DNA of 64,000 nt from Pyrrhosoma nymphula (taxonomy: Eukaryota > Arthropoda > Insecta > Odonata > Coenagrionidae), in contig OY754329.1 of assembly GCA_963573305.1 (NCBI GenBank), positions 129,753,422 to 129,817,421 on the forward strand, in the 5' to 3' direction. A program made the position numbers and the translations under genes. The notes beneath the pieces were generated by a model. It was given only the letters and a program-made list of their open reading frames with translations. It was not told where the DNA came from and ran no database searches. Of the stretch, positions 23,531 to 34,488 are shown piece by piece. The first letter of the stretch is position 1, and each line of letters starts with the position of its first letter.

Positions 23531-23589
23531 ACCTGGCCTTTAATTGGTATGAGCAACAAAAATATTTTCTCACGATTGTATTCCCAACT

Positions 23590-23690
23590 TGAACTCTACT
23601 TTTCATAGTTTGAAATTTGAGAATGGGTGAAGCATGTTGAAAAATAGTATTTTTCAATTTGTCATTATTGCGAAAAACTGTTGATAATAC
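23590..23690 (+). repeat. dispersed repeat family G, partial copy
   Basis: Contains GTTTGAAATTTGAGAATGGG and TGAAGCATGTTGAAAAATAG, which correspond to AAATTTACATGACGTTAAAT and GAATGGGTGAATGATGTGGA at 24930-24975 and to the left end of the copy at 58560. Confidence 0.4.
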
Positions 23691-24044
23691 GAGAAATTTA
23701 TTCGGGAAACGAATAAAAAAACGTTGGCACTTTCATATTTTATTTTTTAGTTGCTAAAAAATTAAAGAAATAATTGTAGCAAAAATATGGTATTTAAATA
23801 AAAATGGCACTGCAATAGGCTTCTATGTCTTGCAAAAAGTGTTCATTAAAACTGTTTACGTGACATTTATAAATTGAAATTGATGACCTAGAGGGGAACC
23901 ATAATATTCACGGACATGATATTAGAATAAAAATTTATATTCATGTGCACGCTACGCGATATGAACTAAACAATCAAGGGCCGTATGACCATAATGTAAA
24001 ACCTTAGATTTTTTTAACTAAACTCAATTATGAATTTAATTCTC

Positions 24045-24175
24045 TTGGTGCAATGCATATAGTGTAGTGCATGCATTTGAAATTTCGCCTCCTGACATAA
24101 GTGCATATTGGTGGCAACTCACCCCCCGCCACACACCCTTGAGGTCGCTTGCAGGGTATTATGTAGATTTTGATG
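24045..24175 (+). repeat. dispersed repeat family E, copy 1 (internally deleted)
   Basis: Shares TATAGTGTAGTGCATGCATT and CACACACCCTTGAGGTCGCT, then TGCAGGGTATTATGTAGAT with the copies at 59885-60078 and 60915-61107. The interval between these blocks is about 60 bases shorter than in the others. The direction and the right-end GTAGATG phrase suggest the 3' end of a retroelement, but no coding part is seen. Confidence 0.55.
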
Positions 24176-24919
24176 AATTGAAATTTGAACAAAACCATTT
24201 ATATTACTGGAAACATCTCTGTATTCTGCTGATGAATTTATGAAAATTTCAGGTAATAATTTGATGTTTTAAAAAATAATTAGTTATTTTTTACCTTACT
24301 AGTACGATAACAAGTTCTAAGTCATGCGTAATGCATCTGTAACTCTCTCAAATCTGGGAGAATTCCCCGCACGACATACAGATTTCGGCTGAATACTAAA
24401 TACTTCATGAATGCCTGCACTTCAGCCACGGTGAAATGAATGGAAAAATTACACGCACAAGTTCACGTTGGTACGAAGTACTCGTTAATGTTATAAATAC
24501 TTATTGGAACTTGCATCAAGCCATTCGACCGTCAATGTGCGGCTAGTAGTATGGGCGGAGGACGAGAGAACTCGGGGACGGACAGTAGGATTGGGCGAAA
24601 GTGACTCATTAGAAAGAACGCAGTCGACGAGCAGCACTGAGGGAAATGCGGCCCATTTGTCGGACGAGGATCATTGATTCTAGAAATCGTCCAAAAGAAA
24701 AATGGGACGCTTATTTTACCAGGAGGGCCATTCAAAAAGTTATGTGAAATGAGAACTCAACGGTGTGAAGTTGCACCATTATTGAAAATTATACTTAAGG
24801 TTGTTTCACCTTACTACGACTACAACAATGTTATTTTATTCAAATATATGCAGCTAAAAATAAATAGTTTGATGTGAACGATACAAATCATACCTCACCT
24901 CGCTATTTTATTCGCAAAT
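24176..24919. other. gene-free AT-rich DNA
   Basis: No gene recognised. 24540-24680 is somewhat GC-richer. Two 67-codon ORFs, one on each strand, overlap at its edge and are not identifiable. Confidence 0.45.
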
Positions 24920-25205
24920 TGAACTTAAATTTACATGACGTTAAATGCGCGAATGGGTGAATGATGTGGAAAAAGTAAAAGAAAATCTTATGCAAATATC
25001 ATTCAAGCAAATAACTGTTAATAAAAACGAGTTTTTGAATGGAATTGGATAGTTTTAAAACGTACGTATCTACCTGCCAATCTTAATTTTTGAATTACTA
25101 GCAAATGACTGAAATCACAGAAGTGAAAATGTACTAATTCAATAGCAACGGCGCAGCTGCCGGCCCCTATGCCTACGCTGAAAATTTGTTCTTCCAATAG
25201 TGAGC
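24920..25205 (+). repeat. dispersed repeat family G copy
   Basis: Left block AAATTTACATGACGTTAAAT with GCGAATGGGTGAATGATGTG. Right block GTACTAATTCAATAGCAACG with GCGCAGCTGCCGG. These match, in order, the blocks at 58575-58830 and 17205-17430. Non-coding. Confidence 0.45.
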
Positions 25206-27149
25206 ATATTTTGTGACTTAACTTGGCTCACTTAATCATTAATAATTAACATTGGCAGATATAGAGATGGCATCTCCACGGGAAATAATATTTGTTTATG
25301 CCTAGAAAGTTTGTACATAATCATCCCACTGGTATTTGTAACCGAAACAGCCTAAGTGAGGGAATATTTTCAAATATTAACTTTGGTTGGCGTTGTATCA
25401 ACGTCCGCAGAGTGAATGATTTTACCGATTTTATTTTTTCATCGGATCGAACAAAATGGTTTTCGGGTCTTTTCTCTCCACGTCTCTTAATCCGAGACAG
25501 GGCAGCTATAACATGATACGGACAGCTACGTATATCCTCCGACAAGTTTGCATTCGATGAAAAACGGTATCGGTTTAAACCGTGGGTATCGAGGGATGAG
25601 GGATTATCACGAAGAGAAAAAAAAATACTGTCTCCGTATTCCGCAATTATATTCAGGGGAACGCCTACACAAAGTAAGCCACAAACATCCACACTCGATA
25701 CTCCTCACACACCACTCTCTGCGACTTAACACCGATAACGGAGACCAGCTAAATTATTTTTTTTAATCTTTAAAAAATGCTGAGCGTGCGCGCGAAAAAG
25801 TAAACGTGGTCCGGCGATTTATTATCTTTATAAAAAAATCCAATAACCATATTACGGAAAAGAGAGAGACAGAGAGAGGATGGTAGGTATATATATAAAT
25901 ATATTTTTTTTCCCGGGGCTCCACATATCTTGCGAGGGACAAATTTCATCGGAGAGGGGAATTAGAGCGGATTTTAATGCGAACGTAAGACCTAAACCTG
26001 GGGGAAAAAATAACAAAATTCGGGGGAAAAAATAACAAAATTCTGGGGAAAAAAACAAAATCAAAATAAGATTTATTTATTTTTATCCAAACTGGTAACA
26101 AAAAAATCAACATCCGTTTAACGATCAGCGGCGAAGAGGATTATCGAACGAAGAATTAAAAAACAAATTTTGTCTTCCATCCCTCCAATCACCCTTTCGT
26201 GATTATTTTCCTTTCAAACTCCCATTCCACACACAGATACACATGGCGAACAAACCTCCCTCCCTCTCCACATCTCTCTCCATGGCAACCGACCGCTAAT
26301 CCTTTGATCGAATGCGACAGGACGTATGCGGCGTCGAAAAGGTTCACGTGGCCTGGAGACGTCTACCTCTCCCTCCCCACCCCAAAACCTTCCTCTACCC
26401 TTCCCTACCCTCCTTCCCCCACCCCTCTCGAATAAACGAACTCGCCCCACCCATTTCGACTGCCGCTCCCATGTCCCTCTCCTCCTCTCAAATACGCCAC
26501 ATCCTGCCCAGGGCCTCCCTTGCGGGCCCGGGACCCAATGCACAACAGAGAGAGACCCACACCGGGGTCTCCGCTTACGAGGCTCTTCCCGACGAAGCTA
26601 CTGTCGTGACTGCTCGGTTAATTCTTCCCCCATTCCTTCTACGGACCGTCAACGTAACCCCACACCTCACCCACCCCCAGTCTACTACCGTACACTCTAG
26701 TCTTCCCACCCTCCCACATACCCTCATACCACCGTTGTTCTTCACGAATTTCAAGGATACGGGACTAGCCACGGCATTACCTTTACGGAGTCACCTGCAA
26801 GTGCACATCGGTGCGAAATTCCACGGAGGAAAAATCACTCCCCTTGACCGAGACTTGGGACTCTAGTGGGCTTTGAAGAAACAATGTGTTCAAGACAGCC
26901 GGGCATGCAATGCAAAGAATAATTCCAAATAATTAAATAGACATAAGAACTATAACCAAACACTACTAAACTAAAACATCCTAATGTGCCTAAAGAGAGT
27001 AACAGCAGGACGACACCCGGGAGAAAGAAGGCGTGGAATAATGATCATGTCAGTTATGAGCTATATTGCCTGCCTTTCCATCGTAGAAAATGGTTGAAAA
27101 AGAGTAGTAATGAATACAAAAATAATATTCATTTGAGTATTCTACCAGC
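25206..27149. other. gene-free DNA with a pyrimidine-rich island
   Basis: A 123-codon minus-strand ORF (25321-25692) is unidentified. A short tandem array lies at 25998-26061 (separate entry). 26200-26760 is C/T-rich with long compositional ORFs (184 and 124 codons plus, 109 minus). No gene is supported. Confidence 0.5.
25998..26061 (+). repeat. three-copy ~22-bp tandem repeat
   Basis: Three consecutive units of the form CTGGGGGAAAAAATAACAAA plus ATT, the last slightly shortened. Minisatellite-like and G/A-rich. Confidence 0.85.
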
Positions 27150-27820
27150 TGATTGCAAGGTTCTTGGACAGTCTTCATCCTGCATCCCAATTTCTGATAT
27201 ATTGTCTCGCTTTCCGTCCTAAGGAAGTCCCACCATTAGATCCCTCGTCAATCCCTCATATCTTCTACCTCCTCATATTTCGTACAGAATTTTTATCCTC
27301 TTCCTTCCTCTTCCACGCTTCCCCTGTGTTCTCCCCTCTATTACCCTCTTCAACATGCCCTCTCCTCTCAAAACGTCCTCCATCAATTTCTTCTGCCTTC
27401 TCTGAACCTCCACCACCAGCTTCCTCTCCTCCCCAACCACATCCAATACCTCCTCGTTCATCTTCCTCGCCACCCAGCTCACCCTCTCCATCCGTCTCCA
27501 AACCCACATCTCAAACGTCTCAAGTCTACGCACATCCTTCCTTCGCAATGACCAAGTTTCCGACCCGTACAGCGCCACACCCCATGTTAGAGTGTTCACC
27601 AGCCTTTTCTTTACGTCTCTTTGGCGAGGGCAATTCTGCATCTGATGTCCCTACCACTAAACCCATTCTCCTCCAAAATACTGCCTAGATACGAAAACTG
27701 CTCGAGCTGCTCTATCATGTGCCCTCCCACCCTTATATTCAGCCCCACCTTCTTACTTCTAGAATATCTCATCACTTTCGTATTCTTGTAATTATTCTTC
27801 ATCCCATACCTTTCGCACTA
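27150..27820 (-). mobile_element. 5'-truncated LINE fragment, RT end and C-terminal region
   Basis: Minus-strand coding remnant of a non-LTR retrotransposon, related to the one at 3838-4440. From 27820 down: CERYGMKNNYKNTKVMRYS (the YGMKIN..KTKVM block near the end of the RT domain), EQFSYLGSILEENG, DIRCRIALAKE. A deletion of roughly 15 codons with a frameshift follows near 27620, and a second frame continues (27641-27273) with RDVKKRLVNTLTWGVALYG, SETWSLRRKD, FEMWVWRRMERVSW, NEEVLDVVGEER, VIEGRTQGKRGRGRKR. After the stop near 27273, degraded codons (YEGLTRDL, then GKRDNISEIGMQ) run on to about 27150. The tryptophan after FEMWV is intact here. Its 3' end does not match the family at 3838, so it is a sister family or has lost that end. 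Confidence 0.85.
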
Positions 27821-27903
27821 CACACGAATACAAATATAACATACATAAAATATAATACGAAAGAAATATAACTAAGTCCATAAACTTACCCACAGGGAAG
27901 TAG

Positions 27904-28020
27904 GGCGCCTCAGTAGCTTAACTGGCATAAGCACTCGGCGCGATATCAAGGGTTCCGGGTTCGTCCCTGGCGAATGATTATTCTACTGCAGAATTTCGCA
28001 CTGTTGTTCTTAGAAATTCG
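27904..28020 (+). repeat. tRNA-derived SINE head or tRNA pseudogene
   Basis: The first ~74 bases are tRNA-like: an A-box-like TAGCTTAACTGGCATAAGC (27914-27932) and a B-box region GGTTCCGGGTTCGTCCCTGG (27951-27970), spaced as in a tRNA. The acceptor ends do not pair (GGCGCCT against GCGAATG), and an AT-rich body of about 45 bases follows. That suggests the 5' head of a SINE. It is not a working tRNA. Confidence 0.6.
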
Positions 28021-28156
28021 AATTAAGATTCACTAAGGATTTTTAACCATAAGGCTGTAAAGAATTCTAATCGCTCCATGACGTTCATTTTATATTTTAC
28101 GGCAGAAAGAAACATAACTTGTTGAATTCCCCTTTTACAAATTTTGTTGAGAGTGC

Positions 28157-28198
28157 GCAGTATACAAAACCTTTTAAGACAAAAGTTTTGTATACTGC
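28157..28198. repeat. perfect 14-bp hairpin
   Basis: GCAGTATACAAAAC (28157-28170) and its exact complement GTTTTGTATACTGC (28185-28198) around a 14-base spacer that can pair further (CTTTT with AAAA). Too small for a MITE. Function unknown. Confidence 0.85.
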
Positions 28199-29877
28199 AC
28201 AAAACACAAAGTTTTGAAACCCGGGTTGCTCCAATAAAATGCATAAAGTGGAGTTCACCAAGTTATTTTTCATTCTTTCCGTCATAAATAACTTCCACAA
28301 AATAAAGCCTGAAGCAGTTTCCTCCGTCATAAATTAAATGTTGTAAGCATGGTTCATACAGGGTAATTATTTGCTTCTCTCAATACGTTTCGTAGACTTT
28401 ACTCGCCTCCCTTCGTTTGCGGGCGTTTTCCTGCAGCGGGGTTTCTACAAGGGAACAAGATATAAATCCTGATATTTTCTCAAGAGTACTGAAATGTTAT
28501 GAAGTATGTACTATTTTTTTATTTCAACCTAATGATGACAATGATCTATCGGTTGGACATCGGATCATATTTATGTAGAATATTTGTATATTTGTGAACG
28601 TATCCATACTAGTTCAGAAATTGGAGACAGCCAATTGACGATGCGCACATAATGCGGACAGGGAAGGAGCCCACAGACATAAAAAAGTGGCAATTTCTTT
28701 AAATAATTTCATAACGCTTCTGTTCTTCCTACCCTAATAGAAGGTCATTAAATTTCTGAGGTTCTTCACAATAAAATTTACAAAGATACAACTTACTAAA
28801 AGTTAAGGTAGGCATGAAGACTTAGCCTTATGCCTTCCCTCCTGGTCTGAAGTGCCGATTCGTGCTTAACTGACTTGAATTACATTTATGAATGAATCTC
28901 GTATTTGTCCCTCTTCACTCTTTCCCCTGTGTTTCTCCCCTTCCCACTTTCTTTTATTCCTGCCCCTGGGTTTTCTTCACCTCTTCATATCTTTTCCACT
29001 TTTTCCTTATTTACCCACCTCTCCAATTTTCCCTCACCCTTTAACTTTTCCCCTTCCCATCATTCCCCATCTCATCCCGTCTTTTCTCCCTCTCTCCCCT
29101 CCATCTATTCCCCCCCCCTTTTCCCCTCACCACACCCCACCCCCCAATCTTTGCCCCACTCCAGTAACATTCGTTGACTTCGCATGCATGACTAACAAAC
29201 CTTCAGGAGAAGAATGGGTTGGGAATACGCATACCACGTAATCAGGGATCAAGAGAAGAGACTCAAAGATTTCTGACGGCACAGAAAATTCAACTGTAAT
29301 CACCCGTAAACCTGTGACCTACCCAATAAACATGGAATAAGTGTCATTAATAAATGGGTACAAACCGAAAGACGGAAGAGAAGTAATACCTCATGCGCGG
29401 GGATTTGTGGCCCGAGGTTTCGATGGGGAGGTCTCGGAGGGTCTCGCCGACGCTTGGTCCTGTACCTACCGTACTCCTAACCGTAAAGGTTTGACGAAAA
29501 AAAACTGGATGATGATGATAATTTGAAACGAATGATTTTGTAAATAAGGTGGCGACGAGAGAATAAAAAAATATTACCGCACCCAAAAATGAGATTAAAA
29601 ATACCCTGTAGCTTTCCTCCCTACCCCTTTTTATACCCCCATCCCCCTCATAGCTCCCCGTTACATCTCGTGACACGTCGCCGCCCAACTCCGCACTCAC
29701 ACGAGATAGAAGAACCCCGCCCAATGACCCTCATACCTTTCTTTTCTTTACCAACCCTCAAATCACCCTAACCCTTATAAATGTAACAATGTAGAAAGTT
29801 TTCACGAGCGTGAACGTATAAATAGCTTCGTGTCACCAGGGTGACAGTATGCAGTACATACACAGAAAAAGACTCCT
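28199..29877. other. gene-free DNA with a pyrimidine-rich island
   Basis: 28880-29165 is strongly C/T-rich on the plus strand. Its 117- and 90-codon ORFs are serine, proline and phenylalanine low-complexity products. 29833-29850 contains the small palindrome TGTCACCAGGGTGACA. No gene supported. Confidence 0.5.
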
Positions 29878-29996
29878 ATGGTTTTAGAATATTATTTCGG
29901 TGGATCGCCAACAACTTCTTCGGCGTGAAGTAAATGAAGAATCACTCTCACTGAAGAAGGTGGCGGCGATCCACCGAAATTACATTCTAAAACCAT
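29878..29996 (+). mobile_element. 119-bp fold-back element with a hammerhead-like core
   Basis: Inverted arms ATGGTTTTAGAAT (29878-29890) and ATTCTAAAACCAT (ending 29996). The inner parts TTTCGGTGGATCGCC and GGCGATCCACCGAAA are also complementary. The right arm holds CTGAAGA (29951-29957), one A, the perfect stem GGTGG/CCACC around CGGCGAT, then GAAAT (29976-29980). The left arm has a degenerate minus-strand version (CCGAAGA, A, hairpin, GAAAT). Non-coding. Confidence 0.75.
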
Positions 29997-31440
29997 GTGA
30001 GTGTCATTTTATGTGTTCACATGGCTGTTTGTGTTCCTTAGTGAGTTACAAGTGAGAGAGGACTAGGTAATCCTAATATGAATAAATAAATATATTTATT
30101 TGTTCTATGGCAAAGTCACCTAAGAAGAACAATGCCAGCTACACATCGTATTACTTTCACAGATTTTTACCTTATAAAAGATGCTGTTTTTTAAAAGGTA
30201 TGGTACATACGATTGCTCGCTCCAGGGAGATATTGTGGAACAAATGGGGAAGTTCTGGAGTATAGATCGTGTCATAAATATAACAGCACGTATTTAATAT
30301 GATAAATGAGATATTAAAAATGAATTAAATAACCATCGCCAAAATTATTATAAAATTGCAAAAAACCTGTTGTGAAGGCGTCAGAGCACGGAGTGAAACA
30401 AATAAGTCAGCTTAAAGCCAATGAGACTTTTGAGTCATTTGAAGCAAATGTATTGCATCACTAATATTACTACATTCACTTCATGCCTCTTGTAACTGTT
30501 CATTATTAAAATAAAATCGAAAACGGTCTTCATTATGACAAGAGAAAAATCTAGCATTAACTACATAAACGCGCGGTCAACAATATGAGAGAAAGGGACG
30601 CAGCAAATTGATGACGAGAAAGCAAAGAAGTAAAGTGGCGCTCTAGGAAGATGCGAAGATGCAGCCTTTCCATTTCACCCTGTTTAACTTGAAAATCTTG
30701 GAAGAGACTGCTCTTGATTTCGGGCAGAAGAGAGGGCGAAATTAGCACACGCAAGCTCGTAAGGACGCCCCCTTTCCTTCGTATCTCGCCTCCGCTGGTC
30801 CGTAAAAGAGCCCGAAGTCGTCGCCTGTTCCAAAGAAAAAGATAAACAAAGGAGGAAGGGAGGGATGAGGGAGGATAAATACGCAAGCTTACACCAGTCC
30901 CGAGAGCCCTTCGTCCCCTTAGGGCGAGAGGATGGGGGAGAATAATGGTGGCGGTAGAGATTTAATTTTATAAGAGGAGGAAACAAAGAATGCTCTGAGA
31001 GATAGCCGTGGGTTGACACAGATTAAAACGATATTCAAAATGGAGGAAAGAGACGACGACACCACTTCACGCACCAAGGGACATTTAATTCAGCAACCAT
31101 CTCTCCAAACAAACGTCGACGAAATTGGGATAGAATCAGTAAAAAAATACAAAACAAACTACCTCCATCGGAGTGTACATCTTAAGAGGAGCTTCTGGAA
31201 CAAAATATATGAATTTATTACTCGCAAAACCAGCCGTAAGAGGACACTCCCGCGATTGAGTAAATTATAGCCAGGACTCTCGAGCGGCCTACCATTTATT
31301 TTCGTAATACCTACGGTGACGACAGTGATAGGTTATATGAACTAATAATAGTGTCTTTGCCGTGCCGCAATCGAGGCCGGAAAATGTCAAACGGTATTAA
31401 CAAATCGTGCTCCAAATTTTACTTTTTCTCTACCTTGCAA
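29997..31440. other. gene-free AT-rich DNA with a family C end
   Basis: 30478-30560 matches the 3' end of family C (separate entry). 30560-30960 is mixed, with arginine- or leucine-rich ORFs of 109 and 111 codons (minus) that are unidentified. An 85-codon plus ORF (31013-31270) is lysine/arginine-rich and unassigned. Confidence 0.45.
30478..30560 (+). repeat. family C, 3' end only
   Basis: CTTCATGCCTCTTGTAACTG, then AAAATAAAATCGAAAACGGT, then CATTATGACAAGAGAAAAAT corresponds block by block to 58383-58460 and 60228-60305. The terminal CAACCACCTTA is decayed to TTAACTACATAA. Confidence 0.5.
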
Positions 31441-31500
31441 CGAAATGTGGAACGCTCTACACATGGGTCAGTAAACTTGTCCATTCAAGCCTCCCTCGAG
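31441..31500 (+). repeat. short dispersed repeat family F, copy 1
   Basis: GAAATGTGGAACGCTCTACA and CATGGGTCAGTAAACTTG. Related sequence is at 45343-45400 (AAATGTGGCACGGTCTATAG, ATGGGTCAGTCAAGTTG) and, more weakly, on the minus strand at 32521-32562 (GAATGTGGAACGTTCTATAG). Nature unknown. Confidence 0.4.
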
Positions 31501-32721
31501 CATTGATCATACAATTAAAACCAATTCATTGTAATTGATGATTAGGAAAGCCAATTTACACGAATGTTGACAAATGGAATCTCAACGAGCAAGAAGAGTA
31601 ATAGTGGGGATGAATCAATAAAAACTACATACATAAAGTAACGACGAGAGAAACATAAATCCATCATGTTTTCTAATTTCATGCCCATTCCATTGGTATC
31701 TGTTCACACCAAATTCTTTATCTCTGCACGACATTGTAACGGATAACCAGAAAATCATTCGGGCTAAATTATTCATGTTGGTAACCATCAAATGGATGCC
31801 GCATTTCCATTTCTCATTTTATTGACGACTGTTGTCGAAAAGACTAACCCTCCCCAGGAAATAGAAAACGATTATTCACCGTTATCACGTTCTTAAAAGA
31901 GAGTTTATCGATTAGATTAAAGTTGTTAATAAGGAAAAGCACACAACTGGGAGATGTGTGAAGGCCATTTTGATCGCTCAGCTGTTTTAAACCATAAATT
32001 GAATGAAATCGTCCATTGGGTTCCATCACCCGCACCTGTCTAAAAACGACAATCGGCGATGCGCAACGTTTAAAAAGCTTGAAAACGCCCAAACGTAAAT
32101 TTGTAAATCCACGCCCGCCTCTCACCATCTTCCTCCTCGTGCCGTGGCGGCAATAATTGCATTTTCGCAGGAACCATGCACACACATTCATTCTTCACCT
32201 CGCATATTCCTCTGCATTTCGGTGCCCCCTGCCGCCCATCGGGATTCACCAATTGCCGAAGCGTGCCCGCCCACATACAAGGGGGAGGAACCCATTTCCG
32301 ACGCGATAGCACTTTCCTTCGAGAGATAAAGGGAGGGAGAGAGTTCATTTCCGATGCTGAAATTACGGAAGGCCCCCGAGAGATAGAGAGGAGGACGGCT
32401 CCCGTCGATTCGAAAGGGAAAGAACGATTCCATTTGAAGCAACAGCGACGGCGATGATGATGGAAGAGCGACAGAATTGGAATCCACGTCCCCCTACCGC
32501 CACGAAAGGATTAATGCCTACGCAGGGAGCAAGCTTACTCCTATAGAACGTTCCACATTCATTCGGCAGTACGGACCTTATGGAGAACCCAGTTGCCAAA
32601 CTTCACGCTCCGTCCGCTTCACTTCCTCTGGGAGGCTACCATTCACAACACCGCGCTAAACTTAAGTAAATTACTTTAGTTTAAGCAAAGAGCAATTGAG
32701 CAGAGACTTAAAATTAAAGAT
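31501..32721. other. gene-free DNA with a GC-rich patch
   Basis: 31501-32090 is AT-rich and plain. 32090-32660 is GC-rich with about eight overlapping ORFs of 60-99 codons on both strands. None is recognisable. 32521-32562 is a weak minus-strand copy of family F. Confidence 0.45.
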
Positions 32722-32900
32722 CAATCCGAATAGTCAATAAAAGCAAAGGAATTTAGACTCCTATGTATCCCTTTCGGTCATCCAGGTGACCATCAACAGA
32801 GAGTTACGAGATTTAAACTCTACGTGTCAATGGTCACCTGAATGACCGATACACAAACATAGAGTAAAATCCCATTGCTTTTATTGACAATTTGGATTAA
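32722..32900 (+). mobile_element. 179-bp fold-back element with hammerhead-like cores
   Basis: Outer arms: ATCCGAATAGTCAATAAAAG near 32724 against CTTTTATTGACAATTTGGAT ending near 32898. Inner arms: TTTCGGTCATCCAGGTGACC against GGTCACCTGAATGACCGAT. On the minus strand the left arm reads CTGTTGA, T, the stem GGTCA/TGACC, GAAAG. On the plus strand the right arm has T, GGTCA/TGACC and GATAC (32831-32852). This is the same arrangement as the other fold-backs, more decayed. Non-coding. Confidence 0.75.
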
Positions 32901-33245
32901 CCTTTATTTTATATTTACTTAAGCATTTAATATTGACATATTGGATGACTCCTGGATGTGTAGTTCGCATACTGCATTTATGAGTGTCCTGTTGCTATTG
33001 ACGACATCGCAACTCTGGCCTGGAATCATGTGGAACGTCCGATACACCGATTTTTTTCCTATCATTGCGGTTGCACAAATGATTAGAAATTAGCCAAACG
33101 TTTGTCGTTTAAACGCGACAATGTTGGATTTATCCTCCGCGACTGTGGCATACCATTCTCGACCGCGTCTCCTGTGCTAAAATGTGGACGAGAGACGAAA
33201 ACATCTTGTCCATATAAACCATCGCTGAAATTCACCTTGAATTGA

Positions 33246-33365
33246 GATGGCTTGGTGATGTAACTGGTTAACACACCTGACCGGCAATTGGGAGATCCGA
33301 ATTCGATTCCTCGTCAAGTCAAATGATGATTGATGATTTCTTAAGAGCTTGAAATTGAATTGTAT
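33246..33365 (+). repeat. tRNA-derived SINE fragment
   Basis: GATGGCTTGGTGATGTAACT and GGTTAACACACC resemble a tRNA D-arm region with an A-box. ACCGGCAATTGGGAGATCC is anticodon-arm-like. GAATTCGATTCC is a good B-box (GTTCGATTCC type). The acceptor ends do not pair, and the sequence continues as GATGATTGATGATT and AT-rich DNA. I read it as a SINE. Confidence 0.6.
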
Positions 33366-34103
33366 TGTATAGTCCAGGACAAAATGATAAGACCACTCGG
33401 GAAGCAACCGTTCCACTGACCGTAGAGCAAGTAATAAGTTAGCATATTTCTACCTTTCATAAGTTCAGACAGGAAATCAGACTAGATAAAATAAAACTGT
33501 ACATTGACGATGTTGACTGGCTGCGCAGCTAATTGGACGAGTAATTTCCGTCTGTTGCATGCGTTTGTTTATTGGGTATACCAAAGTTTTTTTTTAATTT
33601 ACCCATATGAACTACCGTGCGCTACGAAAGGAACTTCAAATTTTCATAGAACTGGGAATGAGCTGGTCTCATAGAACTGGGTAATGAGGACGTAGGCATG
33701 GGTAGCCTCCACGATATTCAAAGCCATTTCCCACGTATAAAATTCATCTGCACGGAATAAATTCCTCCACCGTGAGGAACTAATTCGGAGACTAACCGAG
33801 AAAAAAAATCGGTTGTGAAAGAGTTAATTCCGCGCTTGCTCATGAGAAACTTAACAAATTGAAAAATATACACATTAAATTAAAAAGCTAAGAAAAATAA
33901 TCCAATGCACAAAACATGCCTAGAGATCAACTAGCTTTTGGAGAGTGAACGGGTATGACGATTTGTTAGATGCACACAATTTTAAGCCATAGGCTTCATA
34001 ATAACAGGTATTGATTAATGCACATAATAGGTGACGGACGTATGCAGCATATTTACGTGACTATAAATGTCTTTCGCATATACCTGGAAGAGATAAATAT
34101 GAG

Positions 34104-34215
34104 GGGAAAGCGTGGGCAACTCTAAAGTGAGCCGAAGGCCGCGGGTTCAACCCCCGAGACAGGAAATTTCCACTTGAAATTCTTACGGAGAGTTTCCTCT
34201 CAGCAACGCGGAACT
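34104..34215 (+). repeat. tRNA-derived SINE fragment, same family as 37190
   Basis: GAGCCGAAGGCCGCGGGTTC followed by AACCCCCGAGACAGG is a strong T-arm/B-box (CGGGTTCAACCCCCG). The D-arm part upstream is degenerate. The body that follows (GGAAATTTCCACTTGAAA, TTCTTACGG) matches the body after the B-box-like site at 37230 (GGTTTCCACTGGAAAACTTT), so both are copies of one SINE family. Confidence 0.55.
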
Positions 34216-34430
34216 TCAGCAACTACGTCCGTGAATACAGCGTGGGCATAGTAATATGGCGGAGGACGTTGGCAAGGGAAGAGTTGACTGCGGGGCGTAT
34301 GCACCGGGCACGTCATGCCACGAGGACAATGACACCCAGCACTTTGCAAAGTTCTTCAATTTGCCGTATTTGGCACGTAAGCATGGGACACAAATGTAGT
34401 CATACCAATCTTCCACGAAGAAACATCAAG

Positions 34431-34432
<2 letters not shown>

Positions 34433-34485
<53 letters not shown>
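34433..34485. repeat. (AT)n microsatellite, 53 bp
   Basis: Uninterrupted alternating A and T over 53 bases, the longest simple repeat in the window. Confidence 0.98.

Positions 34486-34488
<3 letters not shown>

Noticed and set aside
26312..26866. 184-codon plus-strand ORF.
   Set aside because: Lies in a C/T-rich island and overlaps other long ORFs on both strands. The proline/serine/leucine composition follows from base composition.
27164..27688. 174-codon plus-strand ORF.
   Set aside because: It is antisense to a recognisable LINE fragment.
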